This document shows positions 10,301-18,115 of a stretch of 64,000 bases of DNA, in pieces (within the stretch, counting starts at the first letter, position 1; every line of letters starts with the position of its first letter). The DNA comes from Ruegeria marina (lineage in GTDB: Bacteria > Pseudomonadota > Alphaproteobacteria > Rhodobacterales > Rhodobacteraceae): NCBI RefSeq assembly GCF_900101475.1, contig NZ_FMZV01000001.1, positions 62,001-126,000 on the forward strand, in the 5' to 3' direction. The notes beneath the pieces were generated by a model. That model was not told the DNA's origin. It searched no databases and was given only the letters and a program-made list of their open reading frames with translations. Position numbers and translations under genes: made by a program.

Positions 10301-13300
10301 TCCAGATGGGGCGTCAGGGCATCCAAGGGAGCACGAACCGACAGCATCGCCCCACCCGGCTGCGACTGCATCAGTTCTCCGCGCTGCGCGATGATGCCGA
10401 GACCGGTTTCGAAATCCATCACGCCGGCAAGCGCGGCTGCGGTGAACTCGCCCACGGAATGGCCGATCATCGCCTTCGGATGTACGCCGCGCGCCATCCA
10501 GAGTTTGGCGCAGGCGAACTGGGTCAGGAACAGGGCGGGCTGGGTCAGCCGGGTCTCTCGCAGGGCGCGAGCGGCGCTTTCATCGCTGGGATCGCCGAAA
10601 CAGAGCATGGTCTTGACATCGAGCCCCAGGATCGGACGCAGGATCTCGGCGCCTGCGTCGATCCATCGGGCGAATTCCGGCTCGCTGCTGTAAAGTCCGC
10701 TTCCCATGCCGGGGTATTGCGAACCCTGACCAGGAAACATGAACGAAACCGGTGGGTTGCCTGCCAAAGCCGGCTTGCGCGGTACGGCTGCGCCGCGCAG
10801 GGCCGAGGCGATGGATGCGTGATCCTTGCCCGCAACGGAAGTTCGATATTCGAACGTGGCGCGGCCCTCCTGAAGGGTAAAGGCGGCGTCGGCGAGGGAC
10901 GGCGGGTTTTCTGCTTCGAGCGTATCCGCCAATCTGCCTTGCATTTCGGACAGGGCCTCGGGCGTCTTGGCCGAGAGCACGATGGCCTGGACAGTCTCTG
11001 GCTCTTCCACGGCGGGCAGCCTCGGTGCTTCTTCCATGATCAGATGGGCATTTGTCCCGCCGACCCCGAATGAACTGACCCCGGCGCGCAACGGGTGCGG
11101 AGCGTCCCATGGCGCCAGACCGGTGGGAATCCGGAAGGGCGTATCGGCGAGGTTTATGTTCTTGTTCATCGTCTTGAAATTCGCTACCGGCGGCAGCTCG
11201 CGATGGGTCAGCATCAACGCGGTCTTGATGACGCTGACAACTCCTGCGGCGGCATCCATATGGCCGATGTTGCCTTTCACCGAACCGAGGGTGCAGCTCG
11301 CCTCGGGCAGGCCATTTCCGAAAGCCTGGCGCAGCCCGCTGATTTCGATCGGGTCGCCCAACGGGGTCGCGGTGCCGTGGCATTCGACATAGGAAACAGT
11401 TCCGGCCGCGATATCGGCATCCTTGTGAGCCAGTGCGATGGCGGCGGCCTGACCGGAAACCGAAGGCGCGGTATAAGAGATCTTGTCCGCGCCATCATTG
11501 TTGATCCCGGCACCACGGATGACGGCATAGATGTGATCGCCATCCGCGACCGCGTCTTTCAGGCGGCGCAGGACAACCACGCCGGCGCCGCTCGAGAAGA
11601 CAGTGCCGGAGGCTTCGGCGTCGAACGGGCGGCAGGTGCCATCGTCCGATGCAAGACCGCCCTCTTGCGTCAGGTATCCGCGGCGTTGCGGGAAGGTGAT
11701 GGAGACACCGCCGGCCAGCGCGGTGTCGCACTGTCCCGAGCGGAGGTTCAGCATCGCCTGCGCAATCGCCGTCAGAGAGGTGGAACAGGCCGTCTGCACG
11801 GTCATCGCCGGACCGCGAAGGTTCAGTTTGTAGGAAACCCGCGTTGACAGGCAATCGTTGAGATTGCCTGTCATTTCGGCAAATTTACCGGTCTGGTAAT
11901 TCGAGGTGAACTCCTCGGCCTGGCTGCGGTCACCCAAAAGATTGTGGATCAGGTAGGTGCTCATCGAACAGCCTGCAAAGACTCCGACCGGCACCTTCAT
12001 GTGCAGCGGATCGCGCCCGCTGTCTTCCAACGCCTCATAGCAGATTTCGAGAAAGACGCGGGCCTGCGGATCGGTGACGGCAGCTTCGCGCGGGTACATC
12101 GAGAAGAACTTGGCGTCGAAAAGTCCGGCATCGGGCAGGCCGGGCCGGACCGGGACGTAGTTGCCGCCGGACCGCTGGGTTGCGGTAAAGCTGTCCTCAA
12201 GCTCCTCCGGGGCAAAGGGACGGATCAGGTTCGTGCCCTTGCGCAGGTGCTCCCAGAATTCGGGAATCGAGTTGACGCCGGGCAGTCGCGCCGCCATGCC
12301 GACGATGGCAATGGCATTCTCCGGAAGATCCGCCGGCGTTTCCTTTCGGTCGCCGGGTGCGGGGCGGGGAGTTGCGGCGGTCAGGAGCAGGGGGTCGGCC
12401 GGAGCGCTTTCGTTGACGATCTGGGCCAGCTTCGCTGAAAGCGCCCCCAGCCGGGGCACCTCGAACATGATGGTGATGTCGAAGCTGGTGCCCAGCTTTT
12501 TCATGAGCGCCGCGTGTACATCGACCAGTTGCAGTGACGTGCCCCCGGCTTCGAAGAAGGTCATGTCGTCGGGGACCGGGCCACAGCCCAAGGCCTCGTC
12601 CCAAAGCCGGGCGACAATCGCTTCGGCCTGTCTGGCGGTCATTTTCACCCGTTGGCTGTGGAAGGTGGGGCGCGCGGGGCTCTGCGCCGGCGCGTCTTCG
12701 GTCTCGAGCAGGCGAAGCAGCGCCTTGCGGTCGACCTTGCTGTTCACGGTCAGTGGGAAATCGGCGACCACACGGTTCACCCGGGGCAACATGCCGTCGG
12801 GCAGGACCTTGCCCAATTCGCGCATGACCTCGCGGATATAGACGGTATGATCCTCGGGCATCGGGCCTTCGGGTTTCAGGAATGAGGCGATGCGCTTCTC
12901 GCCCGTCCTGGCCGTGACCAACACGACGGCGGCATCGACCAGCATGGGAAGGGCACGGAGGTTGTGTTCAATTTCATCCAGTTCGATGCGGCGACCGCCG
13001 AGCTTGACCTGCCGGTCGACCCGTCCGTGGAACTCATAGACCCCGTCTTTGCGGCGCCGCACAAGATCCCCCGTCAGATAGACCCGGCCGGTTTTCCCGG
13101 GGCGGGGATCTTCGATGAAGGACTCTGCCGTGCGGTCAGGCTGGTTGAGATAGCCAAGCGCCACGCTGGGACCAGCGGCGACGAGTTGCCCAAGCTCTCC
13201 TTCGCCCAGAACCGCATGGTTTTCATCGATCACGAAACATTCGCAATGCCCGGTCGGAACCCCGATCGGGATCGAGCCGGCATCGAGATCGGCGGCGGTC

Positions 13301-14265
13301 ACCAGATGCATGGTTGTGAAGACGGAGTTTTCGGTCGGCCCATAGCCGTTTAGGATCGCGATCCGGGGATTTGCCTGCATCAATCGGCGGGTCAGCGGCA
13401 CCGACATCACGTCGCCGCCGGCGCGGAACTGCCGCAGGCCCACAAGAGTGTCGAGGTGATGCTCGATCATCAGGTGGGCGAGACCGGTATAGAAAAAGGC
13501 GACGGTGACCTTTTCCTGTTGAATGGTCCGGGCCAGAACATCGAGCGCGGGTTTCGGCTGGCTCACCACGACGACTGCGGCGCCGATCAGCAGCGGAGCC
13601 CAGATTTCCCAGGTCGATCCGTCACACGCGATCGTCGAATTGGCGAGGCAAACGTCGGTAGGAAAAAACGGGTCGAACGGCTGATCGTAGCCCAACCGCG
13701 CAATCGCCCGGTGCGGCAAGACTACGCCTTTGGGTTTGCCGGTCGAGCCCGAGGTGTACATGATATAGCAGGCATCTTCGCCGCCGCGCTGCGGGAAATC
13801 AGGCGTGGCCGATGGTGCTTTGCGCAGGACGTCCTTGATGGCAAGGCGCGCCGTGCCCTGAATGGTCAGGCTTTCGGCCAGGTCCAGATAGGGATCGTCC
13901 CAGAGGATGGCCGAGGGGCGGGAGTCATCGATGACATATGCGAGCTGCTTGGAATCATAGGCAGGGTCGAGCGGAACATAGGCTCCCCCGGCCCGCATGA
14001 TCCCCGCCATGGCGAGCACGGATTCAGGTGTTCTGTCGGTGATCAGGGCGACATTGTCCCCTGGTTTTACCCCGTTGGCGATCAGATGCCAGGCAATGCG
14101 GTCCGCGGCATCGGCCATTTCGGCATAGCTGTACCGCCTTCCATCGCCGGTGAGGGCGAGATTGTCCGGAAACAGTGCGCATGCGCGAAGAAAATGGGAA
14201 TACAGATCCGAATTGGGATCGTATTTCAGATTTGAAAAGTCATCGCGTTCAATCGTGTCTATCAT
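4318..14265 (-). CDS. Hybrid NRPS-PKS megasynthase with embedded aminotransferase (A-PCP-KS-AT-ACP-AMT-C-A-PCP)
   Basis: The start is taken at ATG 14265 (3315 residues) because GGGGA lies 6 bases upstream; an in-frame start at 14328 lacks such a site. Domains, with rough residues: A1 (20-545, TSGSTGKPKG ~170), PCP1 (FEAGGTSLQL ~575), KS (645-1075; TACSTSL ~826, HGTAT ~963, KGNIGH ~998), AT (~1175-1420; GHSVGE ~1270, HAFHS ~1367), ACP (LGFDSL ~1608), an Ala/Pro/Gln linker with an amphipathic helix (~1650-1790), PLP class III aminotransferase (~1790-2220; TYGKVVGGG ~2073), C (~2265-2700; HHIVCDG ~2398), A2 (~2705-3190), PCP3 (LGADSL ~3250). HAFHS indicates malonyl-CoA. The A2 pocket reads D-I-L-Q-L-G-V-I-W-K, one position from the usual Gly code; A1 reads D-G-W-F-R-G-G-V-F-K, unassigned. 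No KR, DH or TE is present. Predicted action: amino acid plus malonyl, then transamination to a beta,gamma-diaminoacyl unit, then an amide to Gly. AMT fusions of this sort occur in McyE and mycosubtilin/iturin synthases. Confidence 0.95.
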   Translation of the reverse strand: MIDTIERDDFSNLKYDPNSDLYSHFLRACALFPDNLALTGDGRRYSYAEMADAADRIAWHLIANGVKPGDNVALITDRTPESVLAMAGIMRAGGAYVPLDPAYDSKQLAYVIDDSRPSAILWDDPYLDLAESLTIQGTARLAIKDVLRKAPSATPDFPQRGGEDACYIMYTSGSTGKPKGVVLPHRAIARLGYDQPFDPFFPTDVCLANSTIACDGSTWEIWAPLLIGAAVVVVSQPKPALDVLARTIQQEKVTVAFFYTGLAHLMIEHHLDTLVGLRQFRAGGDVMSVPLTRRLMQANPRIAILNGYGPTENSVFTTMHLVTAADLDAGSIPIGVPTGHCECFVIDENHAVLGEGELGQLVAAGPSVALGYLNQPDRTAESFIEDPRPGKTGRVYLTGDLVRRRKDGVYEFHGRVDRQVKLGGRRIELDEIEHNLRALPMLVDAAVVLVTARTGEKRIASFLKPEGPMPEDHTVYIREVMRELGKVLPDGMLPRVNRVVADFPLTVNSKVDRKALLRLLETEDAPAQSPARPTFHSQRVKMTARQAEAIVARLWDEALGCGPVPDDMTFFEAGGTSLQLVDVHAALMKKLGTSFDITIMFEVPRLGALSAKLAQIVNESAPADPLLLTAATPRPAPGDRKETPADLPENAIAIVGMAARLPGVNSIPEFWEHLRKGTNLIRPFAPEELEDSFTATQRSGGNYVPVRPGLPDAGLFDAKFFSMYPREAAVTDPQARVFLEICYEALEDSGRDPLHMKVPVGVFAGCSMSTYLIHNLLGDRSQAEEFTSNYQTGKFAEMTGNLNDCLSTRVSYKLNLRGPAMTVQTACSTSLTAIAQAMLNLRSGQCDTALAGGVSITFPQRRGYLTQEGGLASDDGTCRPFDAEASGTVFSSGAGVVVLRRLKDAVADGDHIYAVIRGAGINNDGADKISYTAPSVSGQAAAIALAHKDADIAAGTVSYVECHGTATPLGDPIEISGLRQAFGNGLPEASCTLGSVKGNIGHMDAAAGVVSVIKTALMLTHRELPPVANFKTMNKNINLADTPFRIPTGLAPWDAPHPLRAGVSSFGVGGTNAHLIMEEAPRLPAVEEPETVQAIVLSAKTPEALSEMQGRLADTLEAENPPSLADAAFTLQEGRATFEYRTSVAGKDHASIASALRGAAVPRKPALAGNPPVSFMFPGQGSQYPGMGSGLYSSEPEFARWIDAGAEILRPILGLDVKTMLCFGDPSDESAARALRETRLTQPALFLTQFACAKLWMARGVHPKAMIGHSVGEFTAAALAGVMDFETGLGIIAQRGELMQSQPGGAMLSVRAPLDALTPHLDGSVDIAARNAPQLNVLAGGFDAIDRMEGRLKAAGIACSRLHTSHAFHSNMMDPVCSALATALSGVRLNPAGIPYVSCVTGKWITDAECTDPSYWAHQARATVNFQDAVSTLTAETPAILLEVGAGNTLSAFARQTLPRDAEVAIVQSLPDHTRTESDDISMAKGFGQIWCAGGQVDWRKLGPRGTRRVPLPTYAFQRKLHWIEPPRPGAEAVTEQSVPDAALPASAIATTQSISSEVPPMATAAPAPAPTADRKPRLAAELLAMLSDISGEDLSPEDADVSFLDLGFDSLFLGQVSQKLTADYGVDLTFRQLLANYPTTNAVAAYLDENLPPEPAAVAEAAQPVAQPAQQAPLPEQAGVAVPAPAATSTPLPADGSVASLMQMQLATMQQIISQQISALSGGVQATVSPAQFAASPTPAQPAAAPAAMPAAIPAPAQQQDQAPEESAQDKPAPKRVFSIGRATNAAGGDLTPEQLVFAQDLARRYSERSPKSKAYVQKYRHVLADPRTASGFRAEWKELVFPVVCERSKGARLWDIDGNEYIDLVNGFGQTAFGHSPDFLIEAITRQMERGFAIGPQSDNAGPVAERFARFVGHERATFCNTGSEAVMAAMRVARTVTGREKIVVFSNDYHGQFDEVLVKGKKGTGEPAALPIAPGIPRSSLSNMVVLPYDSQASLDWIRANIASVAGVVVEPVQSRHPDLRPRDFVLALREITRDGGAALVFDEVVTGFRVGPRGMQGVWDIQGDMATYGKVVGGGMPIGMLAGSARFMDALDGGMWQFGDDSVPEAMPTFFAGTFVRHPLVVAAVDATLEYLENHGDALWTETANRTAEAVAKMNAVLAARGLPAMIETYSSWFVPHVTDHDANAALLFPLMRSAGIHVQIGYPCIFTTAHAPADYQRVVEVFEQSIDALRSVGILASGQPSETATVARPAAMAPVQRETPPTTDIPLTEAQREIWMTSQQGAAASCSFNESASFDLRGPLDTKALQTAFDTLIARHDGLRQVFARNGETFDILEPFTLPLALHDLSGEDDPEAALRQLLEEDSATEIDIVSGPPFRAFLVRRSVEDHVLVINAHHIVCDGWSYNVLSRELAALYRQEVDGTPANLPPAPSFAALAKRKSGVEPSVETRDFWRAQYADVPDLPELPTDRPRPALKTYHGATCTAHIPGDVMRAARKAGASLGCTLFTTLFAGLQIVMSRLSGSDDIVLGVPTGGQALLENSDMVGHCVNFLPIRAKQTEGGSIADHLSHVSDQVMNAFDHQDYTYGTLVRDLNVERSLNRLPLTEIQFNLERLSESVEMGPVRMTVAPNPKTAVNFDLFFNIVERRDGLRVDVDYNSDVFDAETVQRWIGHLETVLSEIAADTGRPLADLSVLTADQAAWIAEATNRTTQDLPTVQTVHQLIGQRTAERPDKVALECGVQQMTYRQLAERSDAMAKAIQDLDLAPGGRIAVALPRSTDCVAALLGVMKSGNAYVPIDPSQPMARLRMILENADVSGIVHDQPGMPEFAAGLDLPAIPLHSLDTGGAPAPVKVGGDATAYVMFTSGSTGTPKGVEISHRSVVNLLTSMAREPGFGQNDVLLAVTTTMFDISVLEIFLPLIQGGRTVIASHEDVLDGFRLVNRLKMGDITHMQATPTLWQMMLEAGFTPTPGFTMLAGGEPLPADLAGKLTAGGGAVWNVYGPTETTIWSAIARIEPEAPVTIGHPIANTSLHVLDPQNRLLPIGAIGELNIGGAGLAKGYFRRPDLTAEAFRQVTVNGKTETLYKTGDLARRLPDGSIQVLGRNDGQIKLRGFRIELGEVEAALRAHANVKLAAVALKPSPRGDQQLVGYVVAEAGRDPGPDALAQYLSERLPGYMVPSAWVFLSTLPQTANGKLDRKALPDPEVSATVTALHTDPKTPTETKMAEIWREVLGLDKVSTSQTLFSLGADSLTVFRIAARLIDAGLNLEARHLLQYPSIARLAAFADSNEGETGGPKKPSLKSYRRTARPAAN

Positions 14266-15006
14266 TCGGCGTCCCCAATAAAAACTTGGGGGTGCGAAAT
14301 CCTTCGCGCGTGAGTGTAATGGCTGCAAAAGAACCTTGCCGTATCGGCTTGGCCCGCTCCCCCAAGACTTTGAACAAACAGCGAAATCGTACCTTGATAG
14401 GTCGAGCGTAAGAGAAGGATTGGGAAATTGTAAACTGGATTTTGGTTTTTCAAGCTGGACGGGGTCCCGAACCCCACCCGGTTTGCGAAGGTTTTTTTAC
14501 GGGAATTGGCTTGATGTTTCGCGCAGACGGTATTTGCGGATCTCGATACCACAAAATGTTGGGGAGAGTAATAATCCGAAGATTCAACCTGCGTGAAATT
14601 GTGTTGCCTCAAATTCCTGCCGTGCCGATGGTCTGATCACACAGTTTCCGGGATTTTTCGGCCTAGGAAAGAATCATCCAGAGAATAGCGCCCCAGGCGG
14701 TTGTGCAAAACCCGATGACCACCCAGCGCAATGCCCGCCCGCTGGCCGGTAGGCACATGCGCTGTGACTGCCATTTATGGCCCTGTGCAGGCGACGCGTT
14801 ACGTGAGGCTTCGATCTCGCTGTCCATGCCGCGTTATATCGTGCTTTCCTTGCATCTTTACAAATTCGGTAGATTTGAGTGTGGGTTGGCGAAAAACGGC
14901 TTACCGAACGGCTGCTTGATGCGGACTTGCCATCATGGCCCAGTGGTGGCGAACTCGTCGCCCGAACGCGGCGGGCCCTGGTTGCAGGGTTTTCGTGGGA
15001 TGGTGC
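14266..15006. other. 741-bp intergenic region upstream of the megasynthase
   Basis: This stretch separates two minus-strand genes, the flippase (ends 15007) and the megasynthase (starts 14265). The part nearest the megasynthase (about 14380-14640) is clearly more AT-rich than its surroundings and probably holds its promoter, but no convincing -35/-10 pair or operator could be picked out. The far part contains a candidate small membrane peptide (14663-14758, possibly to 14827). Longer plus-strand open frames here show no recognisable protein features. Confidence 0.5.
14663..14758 (-). CDS. Candidate 31-residue single-TM peptide (longer 54-residue form from 14827 possible)
   Basis: An ATG at 14758 followed by TGC gives a 31-residue peptide beginning MCLPASGRALR and continuing into one hydrophobic helix rich in Trp, ending WMILS. 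An in-frame ATG at 14827 would add 23 polar residues. Support is comparative: the peptide aligns without gaps to another tiny minus-strand frame in the same locus (27399-27506), both starting Met-Cys and sharing the pattern ALR-x-x-V-[IV]-x-x-C-x-x-x-W-x-A. It lies about 250 bases downstream of the flippase gene on the same strand. No good ribosome binding site is visible for either start, and the function is unknown; a small regulator or accessory subunit of a membrane glycan enzyme is one guess. Confidence 0.3.
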   Translation of the reverse strand: MCLPASGRALRWVVIGFCTTAWGAILWMILS

Positions 15007-16476
15007 CTATCGCCGCCGTGCAAGGGCACCACGGATTGAGCCGTTCAGGTTCCTGTCCAGGATAAGAAGGACCGGAATGTAGACGAGCAGGATACACAGG
15101 CAGAGCAGAAGGAAGCGTGCCAGGGGGGACATATGCTGCATCACTCCGGTATGTTGCACCAGCAGCGGCAATGCCAGAGCCGCGAGAAGTGCGGGGAAGA
15201 TCCGCCAGCTTTGGAAAAGGATCCGGGCCCAGTTGATGTTGAGCTGCCGGCGCATCACCACGGCGCTGATAATGAAGACCATGATCGCGGCGACGACCTC
15301 GGCCAGGGCGGTTGTCACAAGCCCGAACCTAGCGCCGATCGTGACGCAACTTATGGAAATGACCGAGTAGATCAAGATCAGGCGCGGCAGCAGTTCCGTC
15401 TTGCCGCTCAATGACATGATCGGAACAGTGGCGTGACCCGGTATCCGGATCAGGCTCGCGAGGGCAAGAATTTGCACGACGGGCGCGGCCGGGGCCCAAT
15501 CGGCGCCCAGCAGTGCGTCAACCAGGATTGGTGCAAGCACGGCCACACCGACAAAGATCGGGGTTGCGGCGTAGAGTTGAATGCGGAAGAAGACCTGCGA
15601 AAACCCATCGAACCCGTCGCCTTGTGTCTCACGGTTGCGGACCTTGCGAAACAGGTTCCAAGCCAGTACGCGGGTCGGTTCGCCGACGATCTCCTCGAAG
15701 GCCGAGACAATGCGTTGGCCCGCCCGGAAATACCCGACAGCCGCGGCCCCCATGAACCCGGCAATGACGAATGTCGCGGCATAGATACGCAGGTTGACCA
15801 GGATGCGTGTCGCGATGATGTGTTTTGAAAATTGGGCCATCTCGCCCACAAGGGACAGCGGTATCTGCCGGACCGGACTGAGGCGCGAGGCCACGGCCGC
15901 GGACAGGCACCATGTAAACGAATTGGCCAAACGTCCATAGGCGAGAGCCAGGACGCCATGACCTGCGTAAAGCGCCCAGATTGCGACCACGAGATTGACC
16001 GCCTCTCCGATCATGACGCTCAAGGCCGAGGCGGTCAGTTTGTTCTGGTGGTTGAGAACACCTCCGTAAGCGGCCCCAGTCGAGGAAAAGAAGACGCTGA
16101 AGGCAAGCACCAGGCCGACCCTGGTGGCATCGGGCGCGTCGGTCGCCACATGGGCGAAAAGAGAAATCACCACGCCCAGGATCACCACCGCCCCGCCGCT
16201 GAGCATGGCGACCAGCAGTGTGCCGCGCAAGCGATAGACATCGTCTTCGCATTGCATGATGTATTCCGGCCACCCTGCGGTCGCCAACTGGTTCAATATG
16301 ACGATGAAGGCCGCGACAAAGGCGAAGAGGCCAAATTCCTCCGGCGACATCATACGAGCGGCGAAGATCAGGATCGTGAACTGGGCGAGTTGTACAAAGA
16401 CGCGGGAAACGACGGTCCAACTGCCGCCGCTCAAAGCCGTTTCCGGTTTTTTCTGCGGTTCGTGAGATTTGGTCAT
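15007..16476 (-). CDS. Polysaccharide flippase, Wzx-like (MOP/MATE superfamily)
   Basis: This 489-residue protein is built almost entirely of hydrophobic helices, about 12-14 predicted by eye. It has the typical opening of oligosaccharide flippases: a short cytosolic tail, then SWTVVSRVFVQLAQ and AARMMSPEEFGLFAFV. The family moves undecaprenyl-pyrophosphate-linked repeat units from the cytosolic to the periplasmic face of the inner membrane. With the Wzy-like protein (24915-26330), the co-polymerase (18112-20328) and the export protein (16850-18115) it completes a Wzx/Wzy-type pathway. It is divergent from the export gene across a 373-bp gap. Length is normal for WzxC/AmsL-type members; substrate identity cannot be read from the sequence. 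Confidence 0.88.
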   Translation of the reverse strand: MTKSHEPQKKPETALSGGSWTVVSRVFVQLAQFTILIFAARMMSPEEFGLFAFVAAFIVILNQLATAGWPEYIMQCEDDVYRLRGTLLVAMLSGGAVVILGVVISLFAHVATDAPDATRVGLVLAFSVFFSSTGAAYGGVLNHQNKLTASALSVMIGEAVNLVVAIWALYAGHGVLALAYGRLANSFTWCLSAAVASRLSPVRQIPLSLVGEMAQFSKHIIATRILVNLRIYAATFVIAGFMGAAAVGYFRAGQRIVSAFEEIVGEPTRVLAWNLFRKVRNRETQGDGFDGFSQVFFRIQLYAATPIFVGVAVLAPILVDALLGADWAPAAPVVQILALASLIRIPGHATVPIMSLSGKTELLPRLILIYSVISISCVTIGARFGLVTTALAEVVAAIMVFIISAVVMRRQLNINWARILFQSWRIFPALLAALALPLLVQHTGVMQHMSPLARFLLLCLCILLVYIPVLLILDRNLNGSIRGALARRR

Positions 16477-16849
16477 ACCGGTCTTTGCATTTTCGCCGGC
16501 GGGAAAAACGAGGCGCGAAGGATGCCCGCAAGAACCCGCTCATTCAATCAAGGTGCCTGAAATTCGGATGAGGTGTCGATAACAGTTTGGCTCCGAGTAT
16601 GGTCGGTGCAATCCAGTATTCAAGCGAAACTTGGTGTGGCGCGATCCGGCAGGACGCCTGCCTTGTTGATTGCGGTGGCGGCCTGCAAAACGGATATTGG
16701 CAAGATCAAATTGACCGGCTGCGAAAACAATGGGCGGGCCAGGAAGGCACGCACCCGGGGAGCAATTTTCGCCTAGTTGTAGCGTAATGCCTTGGAGGTG
16801 CTATCCTTGAGACACTTGAAAGAAACCATGTGATTCGAAACGTATAGAT
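16477..16849. other. Divergent intergenic region between flippase and export genes
   Basis: This 373-bp region separates the divergent starts of the flippase (minus) and the ExoF/Wza-like gene (plus), so it should contain two promoters. Two short plus-strand frames of about 66 codons overlap here, but neither shows a domain, a signal sequence or a ribosome binding site. No clear operator palindrome was found. Confidence 0.4.
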
Positions 16850-18115
16850 ATGTCAGGCATTAAGCAGCCAAGGTTCCATCGGTTCATGGCCGGTGTTCGG
16901 GCGGTTTCGGTCGCCTTCTGCGGCGTGCTTGGAGCGGTGTCGATTGCGCTTGCTGCGACGCCCGATAGTTACCTGATCAATGTCGGTGACGAGTTGGAGA
17001 TGGATATCCTTGACGACAATGACCCGCCCCAGCGGTTCACGGTCGGGCGGGATGGGGCGGTGCAGCTTCCGTTCATCGGTACATTTGAAGTTGCCGCCAT
17101 CCCTGTCGGCGAAGCGCGTGTTCTGATCGAGCGAAGTTATGTCGAGCGCGAGATATTCGTGAATCCGTCCATCGAGCTTTCGATCGCGAGTTTTCGTCCG
17201 ATTTCCGTTCTGGGAGATGTTCGCAGGCCCGGAAACTTCGATTACCAGCCCTTCATGACGACCGAGCAAGCGGTGGGCCTTGCCGGTGGGCCAGCGATTT
17301 CCGCCAATAATGAAGAGGCACGAATATTGGAGCGGCGTGATCTGGAAGGGCGTCTGAACGGGCTGGAGTTCGACCTGGCACTGGCCGCGGCGCAATATGC
17401 CCGGGTGCAGGCCCAGATGGCCGGCAAGGACGCTGCGGAATGGAACGATGTGCCCCCCGACCTCAGGGCAGACATCAACCGGGAGCTTTTTGACGAACAC
17501 AAGGCCAAGGAAGACCAGGTGATCACTCTTGCATCGCAGGACGTGACCACGCGACGCAAGCTCCTGACGGATGCGGCCGATGAGGCCAGGACACGCATCA
17601 AGCTGCTGGAAGAGCGCGAAGCGGTGCAAAAACAGGTTCAGGAGGTAACCCTCAGGGAACTTGATCGTGTCAAGGAAATGGCTGAGCGCGGTTTGGTGCC
17701 GAAATCCAGCATCAATGAGAACGAGCTAAGGGCCAAGCAGGTCGAAAGCCAGTTGCTGCAACTCAAGGAGCAACGGTCCGCGGCGCGGGTCCAGCTTGCG
17801 GATCTGGCCAGCCAGCTTTCGCAGTTCGATTCCGACCGTGAAAAGAATCTGCTGAACGACTCGCAGGTTTATTGGAGCGAAATCAACAAGCTGAGATCGG
17901 CCCGCGTGTCTCTGGAAGATCGGATGCACCTTCTGGAGCAATGGATGAATGCGGCGCGCGGCCTGGATACCGAAATGTTGCTGGAATACCAGGTCCGGCG
18001 CCGCGAGGACGGGCGGATCAAGGACGTGGTGGTCAAACCCTATGACGAGCTTTTGCCCGGCGACCTGCTGGTCGTCGTCGTGCGCTCTCCGGAAACGCTG
18101 GAGGCCGGGCAATGA
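16850..18115 (+). CDS. Polysaccharide export protein, ExoF/Wza-like (poly_export + SLBB + coiled coil)
   Basis: The 421-residue product has an N-terminal hydrophobic signal (FCGVLGAVSIALAA). A polysaccharide-export domain follows (DSYLINVGDELEMDIL ... FTVGRDGAVQLPFIGTFEVAAIPV), then an SLBB-like segment (ISVLGDVRRPGNFDY). Residues ~160-370 form a long helical coiled-coil region. There is no lipobox cysteine, so unlike Wza it is not expected to be lipidated; the coiled-coil layout is closer to rhizobial ExoF. It would form or contact the outer-membrane/periplasmic channel for the polymer. It overlaps the co-polymerase gene by 4 bases (ATGA), consistent with a one-complex partnership. The ribosome binding site before 16850 is weak; an internal start at 16886 would still keep the signal peptide. 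Confidence 0.86.
   Translation: MSGIKQPRFHRFMAGVRAVSVAFCGVLGAVSIALAATPDSYLINVGDELEMDILDDNDPPQRFTVGRDGAVQLPFIGTFEVAAIPVGEARVLIERSYVEREIFVNPSIELSIASFRPISVLGDVRRPGNFDYQPFMTTEQAVGLAGGPAISANNEEARILERRDLEGRLNGLEFDLALAAAQYARVQAQMAGKDAAEWNDVPPDLRADINRELFDEHKAKEDQVITLASQDVTTRRKLLTDAADEARTRIKLLEEREAVQKQVQEVTLRELDRVKEMAERGLVPKSSINENELRAKQVESQLLQLKEQRSAARVQLADLASQLSQFDSDREKNLLNDSQVYWSEINKLRSARVSLEDRMHLLEQWMNAARGLDTEMLLEYQVRRREDGRIKDVVVKPYDELLPGDLLVVVVRSPETLEAGQ

Noticed and set aside
4195-14328. Many long open frames on the plus strand (up to 489 codons) opposite the megasynthase
   Set aside because: They mirror the codon bias of the minus-strand synthase, show no domains or ribosome binding sites, and are explained by high GC at third positions.
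14976-14993. Short hairpin CCCTG-GTTG-CAGGG followed by TTTT
   Set aside because: The stem is only 5 bp and is oriented for a plus-strand transcript, while no plus-strand gene lies upstream.
16587-16787. 66-codon plus-strand frame in the flippase/export gap
   Set aside because: It has no ribosome binding site, domain or membrane segment, and an equally long frame overlaps it in another phase.
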